Assembly (NCBI GenBank): GCA_002099365.1
Contig: MSED01000003.1
Coordinates: 2,852,001-2,916,000, forward strand
DNA length: 64,000 nt
Origin: Phialophora verrucosa
Taxonomy: Eukaryota; Ascomycota; Eurotiomycetes; Chaetothyriales; Herpotrichiellaceae
Reading direction: 5' to 3'
Positions within the stretch are counted from its first letter, which is position 1. Each line of letters opens with the position of its first letter. A model generated the notes under the pieces. It saw only the letters and a program-made list of their open reading frames with translations. It made no database searches and was not told where the DNA came from. Positions 43,599 through 54,220 of the stretch are shown here, piece by piece. Made by a program: the position numbers and the translations under genes.

Positions 43599-44707
43599 AT
43601 GGAAGCGGCAAAAGCAGCCGTCCAGAAACTTACCGGCAATCGGGGCCATCATACCACAGTCGAAGAAACCGTCGTCCCCGCCGTGACACATGAAGCCGTC
43701 AAGCCTCACCGCCACGAGGAAGCCACTCAAGCTGTCGACCGTGAAGTGCATCAGCATCACCACCACACCACAGTGCAACCTCTTACCCACCAAGAAAGAC
43801 TTCCAGAGAAGCATACCCACAACATTCTCCCGACTGAACATCGCGAATTCCACCATGACGACGAGTCTAAAACGAAGGAGAGACTCGCTGCCGAAATGGC
43901 CAACTTCAAGAGCCATTCCACGACACACGAAACGACCCACACCCAGGCTGCGGCACCCACCGTGACGGGAGAGCACGTTCATCACCATGTCCATGAGACT
44001 GTCGTCCCGGTCGTCCATAAAGAGACCATTCAGCCCGAGGTCGTCCACACCACCGTTCCTGTCCACGAGTAAGTTTCCTTCCACTGACCGGAGTTTCCAG
44101 CTGCTGACTTTGTTGCAGGACACATCACGCTGCAGCTCAGCATCACGGACTGTCTGCGCTGCCCATGAAGACCCTTGACGAATTCAAGGCAGCAGGCGGT
44201 GCATTAGTTGGTGGTCACCACTCAACCCATGAGGAGTATGAGGGTCCACCTCGTCCATACAACGAAAAGCTTGCCACGACTTTCGACAAAATTGAAGAGA
44301 AGTTCCACATCGGCGGTCATAACTCTTCCAGTGGGACTACGACTGGTACCGCTGGCGTCGGCGATCACAACAAGACACACCGTCCTACTGACTCCGCTGT
44401 TGGAGGTGTTGGCGGCAATGATCTCTCCTCAGGAGGCATTGGCAGGGACAACCATCACACCGGCACCGGCACTGGTGTCGGCGACAACCACCTGGGCTCC
44501 AGAGGTGTTGGCAATGATCTCTCTGCGGGAGGTACTGGCAGAGATAACCATCACACCGGAACTGGTACCGGTGTTGACGACAAGCACCTCGGCACCAAAG
44601 GTGCTGGCCCTATGGGCACAACCGAAGGCGCAAAGCCTGGCTTGGCTGATCGGCTGAACCCTCGTGTCGATGCTGATGGCGATGGAAACCGCGGTTTCAT
44701 GGACTAG
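43599..44707 (+). CDS. His-rich LEA/allergen-like stress protein
   Basis: Two exons (43599-44068, 44119-44707), 352 aa; the intron (GTAAGT to GCAG) splits a Glu codon. Residues about 18-80 hold the conserved segment, HHTTVEETVVPAVTHEAVK, then REVHQHHHHTTVQPL and RLPEKHTHNILP, the same pattern as in the divergently transcribed neighbour. Two further His/Val/Thr-rich stretches (VTGEHVHHHVHETVVPVVHK) appear to be degenerate copies of it. The C-terminal part contains a KTLDEFKAAGG helix and two 32-residue tandem repeats rich in Gly, Thr, Asn and His (nucleotides 44417-44608), and ends in NPRVDADGDGNRGFMD. No signal peptide. Highly hydrophilic; consistent with intrinsically disordered desiccation- or stress-protective proteins. 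A TATA box and a strong CAACATGG start context suggest abundant expression. Confidence 0.85.
44417..44608 (+). repeat. Two in-frame 96-nt repeats in the LEA-like gene
   Basis: Copies at 44417-44512 and 44513-44608, each 32 codons beginning NDLS and containing GRDNHHTGTGTGV. Close similarity suggests a recent tandem duplication that may vary between strains. Confidence 0.9.
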
Positions 44708-45590
44708 ATCGCGTTGTTGGCTGCGAGCGCGGAGTTTGTTAATATCGCACCGGAATTGTCTTTGCACGGTCGTCGGCGCTTTGGGAAAAGTACAACCCCA
44801 AGTGCGACATGGATATACAGTCTCCAGCAACGAGAAACGTCATGTATGTAATAACCAGCAACAATATTGAACTGTAGTAATATACTCGAGCATATCGTCT
44901 CCTGCGCCAACATGTGTCCCCATGATCGCAAGCAGACAAGTTCTTAGACACGTCGGATCACATTGCGAATGCATGTTTCGCAGCCGCACCGCTCCCGGGC
45001 TTCGCACCACTTTGGCTCCAAGTTGCGACTTTGATCGCCTTACGCCGCCGACAGCCTTGGCTTACAAATTCGGTGTCGGGACGAAGTCCTCAAACGCGCC
45101 ATCAGCAACCTCAATCGGCGAGCGTCCTCGCGCTCCTGGATGCGGGGTTGAAAGTTTCTTCGCTCACAACACACTCCCCCTCCCCTCCCCCTCCGAGGCA
45201 CAACAAGATAAGGTCTGCTCGCTCCAGGCAAATGGTCCCGAGTACGCAGAGAACGATCCGTCATCATGGAGACTGTTGATCACCTAATAACGAAGCCGGA
45301 GAGGTCAGTTCGTTTTCCCGTGGACGTGGGATTCCCCCGAACGCCCGCACGCCCGTCTCGGTCCGATATAACTTTTACCTTTGCGTGATCTGTGCAAAGC
45401 TATATAAGTAAGGGCTGGTGAGGAATCCTGTTGATAGATCTTTTCTCAACTCACCTGTGAGATACTCGTCGCATCACATCGCATCGTGTCCCCATCGCTT
45501 TGTAATATTGCATCGCAGGAGATTTTGACCCCCATCATCGCACTGTCGGCTCACCTCTTGTGACGATCGATCGATCGACCGCCGCCCACC
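44708..45590. other. Intergenic region upstream of the GST gene
   Basis: It contains the 3' flank of the LEA-like gene and the GST promoter, including the TATA-like element at 45401. No conserved ORF. Confidence 0.5.
45401..45408 (+). promoter_or_regulatory. TATA-like element of GST gene
   Basis: TATATAAG about 183 bp upstream of the ATG at 45591. The distance is rather long, which implies a long 5' UTR. Confidence 0.45.
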
Positions 45591-46677
45591 ATGGCCGATG
45601 AAATCGTCCTGTACGATCTGCCGTCGAAGCAGGGATTCTCTTGGAGTCTGAACCCTTGGAAGAGTAAGTCGCCTTGGTGTCGTTGTCGTTGTCGGTGTCG
45701 GCGTCGCTGTCGGTGTCGATGCCGGGAACGTCTCGATTAAGGAGACGTCAACCATGTCTTTCCCTCATTGCTTACGTCGACGTCCAGCTAGGCTCGCGTT
45801 GAACATCAAGGGCCTACCGTATAAGACCCAATGGGTCGAGTATCCCGATTTGAAGCCGACGTTGCAGAAATTGTAAGTGTGGGTGTGAACGTTCCAGGCG
45901 GCCGGGCAGATCGAGGTCTTGTGAGGTTGTCCGTCAGTCTGTGAGGCAGTCCAGATCGAGAGGGTGGATCACTTTACCTCCGGGCCCCTACTCCTTGAAT
46001 TTCGGTATCGGTACGCCGTATCGCAGCATTGATGGCGAACTCACTCACATCGTCTCCCTCACTTGCTCAATCACTCACATTTTGTTCCTCACTCGCACAC
46101 TCGCTCACTCACTCACAGGGGTATCCCACCCAACGAGTCCGGCTATCAATATACCTCCCCGGCGGTCCGGCTTCCCAACGGCGAGTACCTGATGGAATCA
46201 CGCAAGATCATCGACGCTCTCGAGAAACTGTACCCGACCCCATCGCTGCACCTGGACTCGCCGTACCAGGCACGCGTGGAAGAGTTCCTCCCCAAAGTCG
46301 TCCAGAAGGTCCGGCCGATCTTCATGCCCTTGGTCCCGGTCACGTTCCTGAATCCCCCGTCCAAGGCCTACTTCGAGCAGGACCGCGAAAAGTCCGTGGG
46401 AATGCCGCTGCAGGAGTATTACGCCAAGTATGCGGAGCAGGGGTACCGCGACGTGGAGCATCTGTGGAAAGAACTGGCAGGTTTCTACGCAGAGAATGAC
46501 GGGGGCGTGTGGCTTTCAGGCAGTGAAGTCAGTTACGCCGACGTCATGGTCCTTGGAATGTTGAGGATGCTGGACAGGCTCGGTGTCGCGGAGAGATTGT
46601 GGACCCTCGAGGGCGGTGCTGCCTTGAAGAAGGTCTATGACGCCGCTGCGAAGTGGTTCGAGAGGGATACCTACTGA
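45591..46677 (+). CDS. Glutathione S-transferase-like protein (UstS/fungal-specific type)
   Basis: Three exons (45591-45663, 45788-45872, 46119-46677) give 238 aa. The thioredoxin-fold N terminus is LYDLPSKQGFSWSLNPWKTR (active-region Ser), then ALNIKGLPYKTQWVEYPDL. This arrangement, with W in 'SLNPWKTR', is typical of the fungal GST class that includes UstS. After intron 2 comes GIPPNESG and YTSPAVRLPNGEYLMESRKI (glutathione-binding ES), then a helical C-terminal domain. The introns have GTAAGT donors; intron 2 is unusually long (246 nt) and has CTCACT repeats near its 3' end. UstS is a secondary-metabolism enzyme, but no biosynthetic cluster surrounds this gene, so a detoxification role is as likely. 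The start lies in a good context (CCACCATGG). Confidence 0.88.
46045..46118 (+). repeat. CTCAC-rich repeats in GST intron 2
   Basis: Many copies of CTCAC and CACTCG units (for example ACTCACTCAC just before the acceptor) inside intron 2 of the GST gene. This acts as a long pyrimidine-rich tract and may influence splicing. Confidence 0.7.
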
Positions 46678-47702
46678 CTGGTCGGTGACGGAGGTTGAGG
46701 GAGTCGACCAAGGATGACGGTGAGGGTGAGGATGTGCGTGAATGAGAGAAAGACGCGAGGGGGAGAATGAAATCCCAAAGTCCATAGGATCGGAATTATT
46801 GATCTGGCCGGGGCGCACCGCGCGAGTCGACCCTTCCCAATAGAAGACGACCCATCCTGTCGTTGATTGTAAGGCAGGACATCATATCGCATGGCATCGG
46901 GTGGTGGCTTCAAGGCGTGTCGACCAAGTCCTCCTCAACAGGGCAATAACCATTTCCGACCGGCGCTGTATCTCCATCTGCGCGTGAATACAACACGGTA
47001 CAGACCCTGCGACTGTAAAGCTCAGACATAACCTACACTTGCCGCGCTTTCTGTGTCCGAGCGAGGTCGTGGAGCGTTGTTGCGCTAAACGCCGGGAATC
47101 TCTATAGTCGACGGTATGGAAAGGGGATGATGGTGCGGCCGCAGCGTCCGCGTCCGGTCTTGTCGGGGGCTGGGAGATTTATAATGCTGGGTGGGAGGCA
47201 AGACAGGGCAGGGCAGGGTTCGGAGGGGAAGTATCCAGCACTTGGTCCTTTTGGAAATGGGTAACTTCCCCTTTCGGACGTTGTTCAATGAGTAGGTCGG
47301 GAGTGTGCGGAGGAGACTGCTCTGCTTGTTGGGCTTTCGCGACCAGGATACATCGTCTCATGGGGGCTGGGGAAATATTCTACTCTACTCTATTCTGATC
47401 TACTCTAATCTACTCTACTGTGCAGTGCGGTGTGCGATCGAACAATGATTGTCGTACAAGGGCATCGCATTGATCTGGATTTGCGTCATTTGCGTGAGTG
47501 ATGAGGTCGAAGATTCGACACGACGATGGGTCCTGTAATTAGCCATCGTTGCGACGTGGTGAGCAGGGGAAATTCATGGAGCCAACACAGGCATTTGGCA
47601 TTGATAATATTGCAGCGAGGGGCTGTCTATTTGATGTGTCGCAACTCAAATCCCCATCCTTCTGTCACCTATAATCACAGCTCCCCAGATCCCCTGCTGG
47701 CC
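46678..47702. other. Convergent intergenic region
   Basis: About 1 kb between the ends of the GST and dehydrogenase genes. It includes a CT-rich microsatellite of TACTC-type units at 47377-47420. No gene. Confidence 0.5.
47377..47420 (+). repeat. TACTC-type imperfect repeat
   Basis: Repeated TACTC/CTACT words (TCTACTCTACTCTATTCTGA and onward). Simple-sequence DNA in a convergent intergenic region. Confidence 0.75.
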
Positions 47703-48911
47703 TCATACCTCCTTCTGCCCTAGAACTGGCCCAGCTAGCTGTATCACCACCTTCCCGAAGTTCTTCTGCTGCCACTGATACTCATACGCGTCGAGGGCAT
47801 TGTCCAAGTTGAAGATCTTCTCATCTACGATCGGGTGGATGTTGTTGGCGTCAATGGCACGGTTCATTGCGACGAGCAGGTCCTTCGACCCGATCAAGAC
47901 GCCGCGAATGATGCAGCCGGCGCTGAGGGCTTCGAGAGTGCTTGGCTCCTTCTCATTGGCGAAACCACCGAGGAAGCCAATAACAGAGATGACACCTCCA
48001 AGTTTGATGGCTGTGAAAAGGATCTGGTCAGCATAGCTAATGAGATGGTGTGAGAAGTCATGCACCGTACCTTTCAGAGACTGCGCCATAGTGCCCGGGC
48101 CGCCGACCTCAATGACATGATCGACGCCAGCTTTGCCGGGAGAAAGCCTTTTGGCGGTCTCGCCCCAGTTCGGGTCCTTTTTGTAGTTGATGACAATATC
48201 TGCGCCGATCTTCTCTAGTCGTTTCGCTTTGTCGTCTGATGACGTCGTTGCAATGACCGTCGCGCCGGCGGCCTTTGCGAATTGAATGGCCGAGAGCGAG
48301 ACACCACCCGTTCCTTGCGTGAGGACAACATCCCCGGGCTTTACAGCTTTCGACTGCAAACCAAAGAGCGCGTTCCACGACGTCAGAGGTGCGCAAGTCA
48401 GTGTCCCTGCCTCGGTGGGAGACAGGTTTGACGGCGCCCGAGCGAGTCCCCACGCTGGAAAGACGCCATATTGACGTAGAGTCCCAGCGGCGGTTCCGCC
48501 GAGGGCGCTGTCGAACATGTCGGGAGTAGGCTCGCCGTGTTGGTGCTTCTGCGTGAACAACGTGACGACTTTGTCACCCACTTCAAACTGCGTCACTTTG
48601 GAGCCGACAGCAAGGATCCTGCCCGCGCCATCCGAGCACGCGACGGTGGGGAGATTCAATGGGAGAGGGTATTGGCCCTGCAGCTTGTCAATGGAACGAA
48701 GGGTCTTGCATCTTCACTAGATTGTATGCTTTACCTTGGGAATCACTAGGTCCCTGTAATTGAGGGAGACCGCTTGAATCTGGACGAGACAGTCGTTCTC
48801 GCCGAGTTCAGGGACAGGGTGATCCTTGACAAATTTCAGGTTCCCGAAGCCTGGCGTGTCGCCGTTGCTGGCCTCGATGATCCAGGCGGGTGTAGTCTTC
48901 GGTAGAGACAT
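47703..48911 (-). CDS. Zinc-type alcohol dehydrogenase-like protein (MDR family)
   Basis: An NAD(P)H-dependent oxidoreductase of the medium-chain dehydrogenase/reductase superfamily. Exons are 48911-48735, 48683-48071 and 48010-47703, giving 365 aa. The N-terminal GroES-like domain contains QAVSLNYRDLVIPK and CSDGAGRILAVGSKV; the Rossmann domain contains TQGTGGVSLSAIQFAKAAGA and VDHVIEVGGPGTMAQSLK. The catalytic zinc ligands of classic ADHs are not apparent, which suits the quinone-reductase-like subgroup often labelled zinc-type. The last intron (48011-48070) is 60 nt, in frame and without a stop. Substrate is unknown. It shares a 1-kb divergent region with RPS7. Confidence 0.9.
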
Positions 48912-49873
48912 ATTTGTCCTTGTGCTTGTTCCTGTTCAAGTTGTGGGACGGGGTGATGATGTATCCGGAAACAATGTGCAGAAGTATGTTAGAAAAGCTG
49001 AACTGAAGGTCTAGCAAGCGTGATGTGAGAGATGAGAGAGAGAAAAGCCCATGCGGATTTTTGAGGAGCACGGATGAAGTCACAACGCATTTATACAGAA
49101 TACTAGTATGCTCCGCCCACCACAGACGAGGCCGCCGGTCAATCATGGGTGGGTTTGTCTCCGACGAACGATACAGCGGCTGGCTGCTGCACAGACAGGA
49201 ACTCCAGGCGATACCTTCTAGCGCTTTGCAAGCCAGTCCTCGACGGGCAATCCGATACTCTATCTGAAGAATCCCAACGTACAGGTAATATTGACGTTTG
49301 TGACTGACGGAACATAAATTGCTCCGGTTTTTTAAGGCCCTTCCAGACTGTAGGGGTAAAGGATCGAGTCAGTAAGTAGATGTCCCCGCATGATGTGCCT
49401 GGCCGACTTCGTCCGGGTCTCTAGATCCGGTAGCGGCTAGTTTGAGACAAATGCTCGTGAAAATTAAGCCAGTTACGCCAGTACTCGTACGAGATACATG
49501 CCCTCGACCCGCTGCTGAATAATGCACTGGGAAGGATTCAGGCATAGCAAGTTGACGTGGACGAGGGGCCGTTTGGAAAAAGAACTTTTGCAATGGAGAG
49601 TCGAGGATGTGCAGTTCTTGGTGGGGCTGCTTCTTGGTGAGGGCGAGTAGGGCGGACCATGAGGACGAAGGCGTACTCTATCTACTACGGTGAGCCTTTA
49701 GCACCCCACTAGAAGCACACAATGCACGAAAATCTTGGCGGTCTTGGCGGCCGCAGAAGAATTGTGGATTGGCACCTACTCGTCGACATCGCCAAAGGCA
49801 CTTTCTACTGACAACCTTCAATCTTCGAGACACCTTTTGATTGCGAAGACCACGTCGAGCTTTCGTCGCAATC
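48912..49873. other. Bidirectional intergenic region between the MDR and RPS7 genes
   Basis: It contains an exact TGTGACTG, the Homol-D-type word of fission yeast ribosomal-protein promoters, at 49299-49306. It lies 570 bp from the RPS7 ATG, which would fit a 5' UTR intron. Nothing else. Confidence 0.45.
49299..49306 (+). promoter_or_regulatory. Homol-D-type box (TGTGACTG), possibly RPS7
   Basis: An exact 8-bp match to the fission-yeast ribosomal-protein core element, in the region upstream of RPS7. The distance is long, so this needs a 5' UTR intron to be functional. Confidence 0.3.
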
Positions 49874-50575
49874 ATGTCTCAACCAGCTCTCAACAAGATT
49901 GCTCACAACAGCCCCTCGAGGCAACAACCTTCCGAGCTGGAGACCAGCATCGCAACCGCCCTCTATGAACTGGAGACCAACATCCCCGAACTCAAGGTCG
50001 CCTTGAGACCGCTCCAGTTTGTCTCTGCTCGTGAGGTATGACAGTTCACACCCGCATCGTAAACAACACGCGTGGGACCCCGAAACAGATATGATTGAGG
50101 ACTAACACATTTTGACTTTCTGCAGCTCGAAGTCGGCCACGGCAAGCGCGCCATCGTCATCTTCGTCCCTGTGCCCCTCCTGGCGGGCTTCCACAAGGTC
50201 CAACAACGCCTGACTCGTGAACTCGAGAAGAAGTTCTCCGACCGCCACGTCCTGATCCTGGCCATGCGCCGCATCCTGCCTCGCCCAAAGCGCTCCAACC
50301 GCTCCCGCACCAGCCAGACCCAGAAGCGTCCCCGATCTCGAACTCTGACTGCCGTGCACGATGCTATCCTCGCTGATGTCGTTTATCCGGTCGAGATTGT
50401 GGGCAAGAGATTGAGGACCAAGGAGGACGGAAGCAAGGTGTTGAAGGTTGTCTTGGATGAGAAGGAACGCGGTGGCGTGGATTACAGACTCGATACTTAC
50501 TCTGAGGTCTACCGGAAATTGACTGGACGGGTTTGTGGCTTCGAGTTCCCCTTGAGCAGCGCTACGGATTACTAG
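49874..50575 (+). CDS. RPS7: 40S ribosomal protein S7
   Basis: eS7 of the small ribosomal subunit. Exons are 49874-50035 and 50126-50575, giving 203 aa. Landmarks are ELKVALRPLQFVSARELEVG across the junction, GKRAIVIFVPVPLLAGFHKV, QQRLTRELEKKFSDRHV, RTLTAVHDAILADVVYPVEI and KVVLDEKERGGVDYRLDTYS, then the terminal VYRKLTG. The intron donor is GTATGA and the acceptor CTGCAG. Length is as for fungal S7. An additional 5' UTR exon may exist. Confidence 0.97.
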
Positions 50576-50896
50576 GCGACGGACTGGCCAGGGAGAGGAG
50601 AACGCCAAGCAGGCGTGGAACCACGACAAAAGGAGAGCACAATCGGTCGGCTAATGGCTCTCATCTTTTTTCGAGGACTATGCATGTACTCGAATTGCAT
50701 GGAATGGATGGGGTCAGGTGTGACGGGAGAAGCATTGTTCCCGGCTCGAAGACAAATGACATACCATTCAATTGAAGGTCAAGTCAGCATCGAAAGGCTC
50801 AAGCGGCGTGGATTCAACCGATGAATAGAAGACAAAATATTGTTCAAACTGCCCGAGGGTCTATTTGTCGAGTTCTGTTCTGTACAGGAGTTACTG
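50576..50896. other. Short convergent intergenic region
   Basis: 3' flanks of RPS7 (plus) and the methyltransferase gene (minus). Nothing seen. Confidence 0.5.
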
Positions 50897-51973
50897 CTAC
50901 ATGCCGAAGTCTCCTCCCCCGAGAACGTCCTTCATGTTGATGCTCCCGCTCCCCCGTTCCAGAGGCTGTGGCTGGTTCTTGCCAGCTTTCCAGCCGATCA
51001 TGTAAATCACCCGGAAAGTTGCGGGGATCCTATCCTTTTCGTCCTCCTTGCAATGTAATTCCCTGTATATGGCTTCGCTCGCCAACAGCACATCCCGTTG
51101 AATTGGGCCGCCCATGGACTTGAGAATCGCATTGCCTTCTCCCATGGCTTGGATATCCGTCATCAGAGTAAACGTGTCCGGGTATTCCACGATGATGTCG
51201 TCCACATCGACAGTCAAGAGATTAAACCCTGCTCGCCCAAGGAGACTGCCAATATCCCGCACGTCGGCCAATGGTGATATGTGCGGAGAGACGCCACCTC
51301 GGCGCTCTAGATCGGCCAGCTGTAAGGACGAGCGCAGCTCGTACAGTGTATCTCCTCCAAACATGGCCGCGAGAAAGGGAGCATCGGGCTTCAGGATGTT
51401 GTTCACGCTTGCCAGCGCGGAAGGGAGGTCATTCACCCAGTGAAGAGACAATGAAGATATGACAGCATCGAATGTGTTCGCCTCGTAGGGTAACGTCTCG
51501 AGGGACGGTAAAACATCCAGTGTGATTGGAACTGCGGGAGCGGGCAATGCATCGTCGCGATGGAGAGATGTGGGAGAGATGTCTGCGCAGGTAAGGTGGT
51601 GTATCCGTTCTGAGAGCGGGATCTTTTTCTCTATCGACTCGTTGGGTAACTCTGGGGCAATGAGAGGTGGCTTCGACAGCGCGTGTGCTATCTGGAGGCT
51701 GTTTGCACCCAAATCAAGGACTCGGGGGAATTGTCGATTGATGTCCAGCAGACGATCGACTAGCCTTTGAGCCACCTCGTCTTTCAAGTAGTCCACCTGC
51801 CTGCTATATTCGGCATTGGCAGCAGTTCTTTCTTTCTGGAGGTATTTGACGTTCTCATTGAAGACTTGATGGGTCGGACCGCCAGGTGCCTGGATTGCAT
51901 AACATCTTCGAAAGCAGGGACGCCGTCGAAGAGCTGGTGTTGGAAGCCACGGCCGTAACGTCGGCGGCCTCAT
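50897..51973 (-). CDS. Mitochondrial complex I assembly factor (NDUFAF5-like)
   Basis: A class I methyltransferase-like protein of the NDUFAF5 family, which in mammals hydroxylates an arginine of NDUFS7 during early assembly of respiratory complex I. A single exon of 358 aa. The N terminus is Arg/Pro-rich without acidic residues (RPPTLRPWLPTPALRRR), a mitochondrial presequence. Family segments are FNENVKYLQKERTA, DYLKDEVAQRLVDRLLDIN, RVLDLGANSLQIAHAL (cofactor motif, less Gly-rich than usual), DAVISSLSLHWVNDLPSAL, MFGGDTLYELRSSLQLADLE and RGGVSPHISPL. All family blocks are present and nothing is truncated. The presence of this gene suggests the fungus has complex I. Confidence 0.93.
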   Translation of the reverse strand: MRPPTLRPWLPTPALRRRPCFRRCYAIQAPGGPTHQVFNENVKYLQKERTAANAEYSRQVDYLKDEVAQRLVDRLLDINRQFPRVLDLGANSLQIAHALSKPPLIAPELPNESIEKKIPLSERIHHLTCADISPTSLHRDDALPAPAVPITLDVLPSLETLPYEANTFDAVISSLSLHWVNDLPSALASVNNILKPDAPFLAAMFGGDTLYELRSSLQLADLERRGGVSPHISPLADVRDIGSLLGRAGFNLLTVDVDDIIVEYPDTFTLMTDIQAMGEGNAILKSMGGPIQRDVLLASEAIYRELHCKEDEKDRIPATFRVIYMIGWKAGKNQPQPLERGSGSINMKDVLGGGDFGM

Positions 51974-52277
51974 GACTGACGCTGTGTTCGGAGCTCAGAC
52001 AAGTCAATGCCTGGCTTCGTAGAAGGGAAAGGGAACCGGTGGGAACTGTCCATGGTCGTTGATGATGTCAATAACAACGTAGTCGTGTCCGAGGAAGGTT
52101 AGCCGCAGGCGCGTCCACCGCGTCGTATATCATCTCTCAAAAGCAGCAGCACAATCCTTCCAATTCGACGGCCTGTCCATACGACGAGGTCGGGAAAGGT
52201 ATCGATACGAAAAGTCTTCCTGCTGTACTCCCAATGGGATTTGCTGCCGCGTATAAGAGTGCTAAAGAAGGATCACC
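51974..52277. other. Bidirectional promoter between NDUFAF5 and dynactin p62
   Basis: 304 bp between divergent starts. No obvious motif. Nothing else seen. Confidence 0.5.
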
Positions 52278-54002
52278 ATGGCTCTCCCTTTCCCTTACAC
52301 CTTCATCTCCTGCCCCTGTTCAGATGCTTCGAGAAGAGCCCTGAAGCCGGGGCGGTCTTCAAGAGAGGTCGATATGGAAGAAATGCAAGATGGGGAAGAC
52401 ACTTTCAATCCTAGGCATCCCCGTTCAGCATTCTCTCTTTTCCCTCCTGAGCATCTGTTGTACTGCGAAGAATGTCACGAGATCAAGTGCCCTCGCTGTG
52501 TGACCGAAGAGATCAATGCTACTTATTGCCCAGACTGTCTGTTCGAAAGTCCGAGGGCAATGGTGAGAGGGGAAGGAAACAGATGTCCTCGGAACTGTTT
52601 TCATTGCCCAATATGTAGGTCCCAGATGATCACCACTTCTATCGGCGACTCGAAAGACGGTCCCTTCATCCTGAACTGCAACTATTGTATGTGGAATACT
52701 CTTGACATCGGGATCAAGTTCGACAAGCCAACAGGCCTTCGCCAGCAGCTTGATGAGATTGCGAATGGCGGCTCACGCAAGCCCTCTCAACCGAAGCTAC
52801 CCAGTTATCAAGATGGCCTGGGCCGCAAGTCGTCACTATCCCAACCTCCGTTATCTCAAGAAGCGTTTGAGGCTGGCTCCGAAGACAAACAACAACCTAC
52901 GTCACAACTGTCGCTAGATGCCACAACGAGATTCAACGCTCTGAGGACATTCTACAAGGACCAGATCGCAGAGTCATCAGCCACAGATGCCAGCTTTCCA
53001 GCATCAGCGCTGGACATAGCCTACTCATCACCATCATCTCTCCAACGAATCATGAATATCTACACCAACCGAGAAAACTCCCTCAAACGAGCGAGGCAGA
53101 AACTGACGATTATGCGCGAAGCCCGGACAACTAGCGAAGGCCTTCAGCTCCCCAGTCCCTCTCAATCTACACCCGGAGATTACGATGACACAACAACATC
53201 TCCACAGCGAACATCCCAATATCCGTCCTTTATCGGCAACACACAAGCTCGTACTGTCTCGGAACTCCGACCTATGCCTACGCTCATGCGCACGAAGCGG
53301 TCCAAAAGATGCGCGACATGCAAGCACATCCTCACCCGACCGGAACTTAAAATCTCCTCAGCCAGATACCGCATTAAGCTGATAGCCCTCAGCTACGTCC
53401 CCTTTGTGAGCATCAAGCCACTCCCCGTCACAGGCGGCCTTCTCCCGGCTGGCCCAGATGGAAGCGACGTGGTCCTCTCGCCAGGCAAACCTGTACAATT
53501 CATCATGACACTCCGCAACCCCCTTTTCGACGATGTGAATGTCAGCTTGGGAAGTCCAAGTATCACGCCAGGGAAGCACGGTCACCGGGTCACGATCCTC
53601 TGCCCACAATTCCAGATCGGAAAGAACAGTGACGCCTGGGACGATGCACTGAATACCGTGCCTAAACCGACTCCGTCGAGTGATACAAACACAGCAGGCG
53701 GAGAACAGATCGCGGGCAAACTGTACGATCAAGGACGAAATTGGGCAAGCGTGGTGGTAGAGATCATCCCAGCGAGTATCTTCCGAAAGCAAGGCGAGGA
53801 GCTAGATCAAGACGAGGATGTGGTTGAGATTCCTATCCGGGTAAGGCTAGAGTGGATGGTAACCGAAGATGCGGATACGGGAATCGTGGAGAGAAGACGG
53901 CGGGAGAGGGAGAAAGTGCTTGATGAAGATGGGGAGGCAGATGACGGGAAGAGGGAGTTGAGTTACTGGATGGTTCTGGGGATTGGGCGGGTGGATTGCT
54001 GA
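52278..54002 (+). CDS. Dynactin subunit 4 (p62)
   Basis: A pointed-end component of the dynactin complex that assists cytoplasmic dynein. A single exon of 574 aa. The N-terminal cysteine-rich, RING-like zinc-binding region is LYCEECHEIKCPRCVTEEIN, then YCPDC, NCFHCPICRS and LNCNYCMW, as in p62 (Ropy-2 in Neurospora). It is followed by a Ser/Gln-rich linker. The C-terminal half contains RCATCKHILTRPELK, beta-rich immunoglobulin-like segments (NPLFDDVNVSLGSPSITPG) and the ending VRLEWMVTED plus a charged tail. Length and order match fungal p62. No introns were found. Confidence 0.93.
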   Translation: MALPFPYTFISCPCSDASRRALKPGRSSREVDMEEMQDGEDTFNPRHPRSAFSLFPPEHLLYCEECHEIKCPRCVTEEINATYCPDCLFESPRAMVRGEGNRCPRNCFHCPICRSQMITTSIGDSKDGPFILNCNYCMWNTLDIGIKFDKPTGLRQQLDEIANGGSRKPSQPKLPSYQDGLGRKSSLSQPPLSQEAFEAGSEDKQQPTSQLSLDATTRFNALRTFYKDQIAESSATDASFPASALDIAYSSPSSLQRIMNIYTNRENSLKRARQKLTIMREARTTSEGLQLPSPSQSTPGDYDDTTTSPQRTSQYPSFIGNTQARTVSELRPMPTLMRTKRSKRCATCKHILTRPELKISSARYRIKLIALSYVPFVSIKPLPVTGGLLPAGPDGSDVVLSPGKPVQFIMTLRNPLFDDVNVSLGSPSITPGKHGHRVTILCPQFQIGKNSDAWDDALNTVPKPTPSSDTNTAGGEQIAGKLYDQGRNWASVVVEIIPASIFRKQGEELDQDEDVVEIPIRVRLEWMVTEDADTGIVERRRREREKVLDEDGEADDGKRELSYWMVLGIGRVDC

Positions 54003-54220
54003 TAGTAGAAGGACATATTTGTGAGGGTTGGCCTTGGAGAATGGCTGCTCACGATACATAGGGTACTCGTCTCAATCGAGCTAGCCATGAGGTCTTCTTG
54101 ATGTGATTCTAAAGCTTTTGTCTCGCATGATCGCTCCCTGTCCCGCGCTACCTCGCCCTGCCCCTTGATCATTACGTCGTTGCCGGCAGATTGAGCAACC
54201 TGGTTGGGCTGGAATTTGCT

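Noticed and set aside
43437..44123. 228-codon antisense frame across the LEA-like gene
   Set aside because: It crosses a real intron and complements His/Thr codons; no independent support.
45591..48911. Idea of a secondary-metabolite cluster (UstS-like GST plus dehydrogenase)
   Set aside because: No synthase, P450, regulator or peptide precursor nearby; flanks are housekeeping genes.
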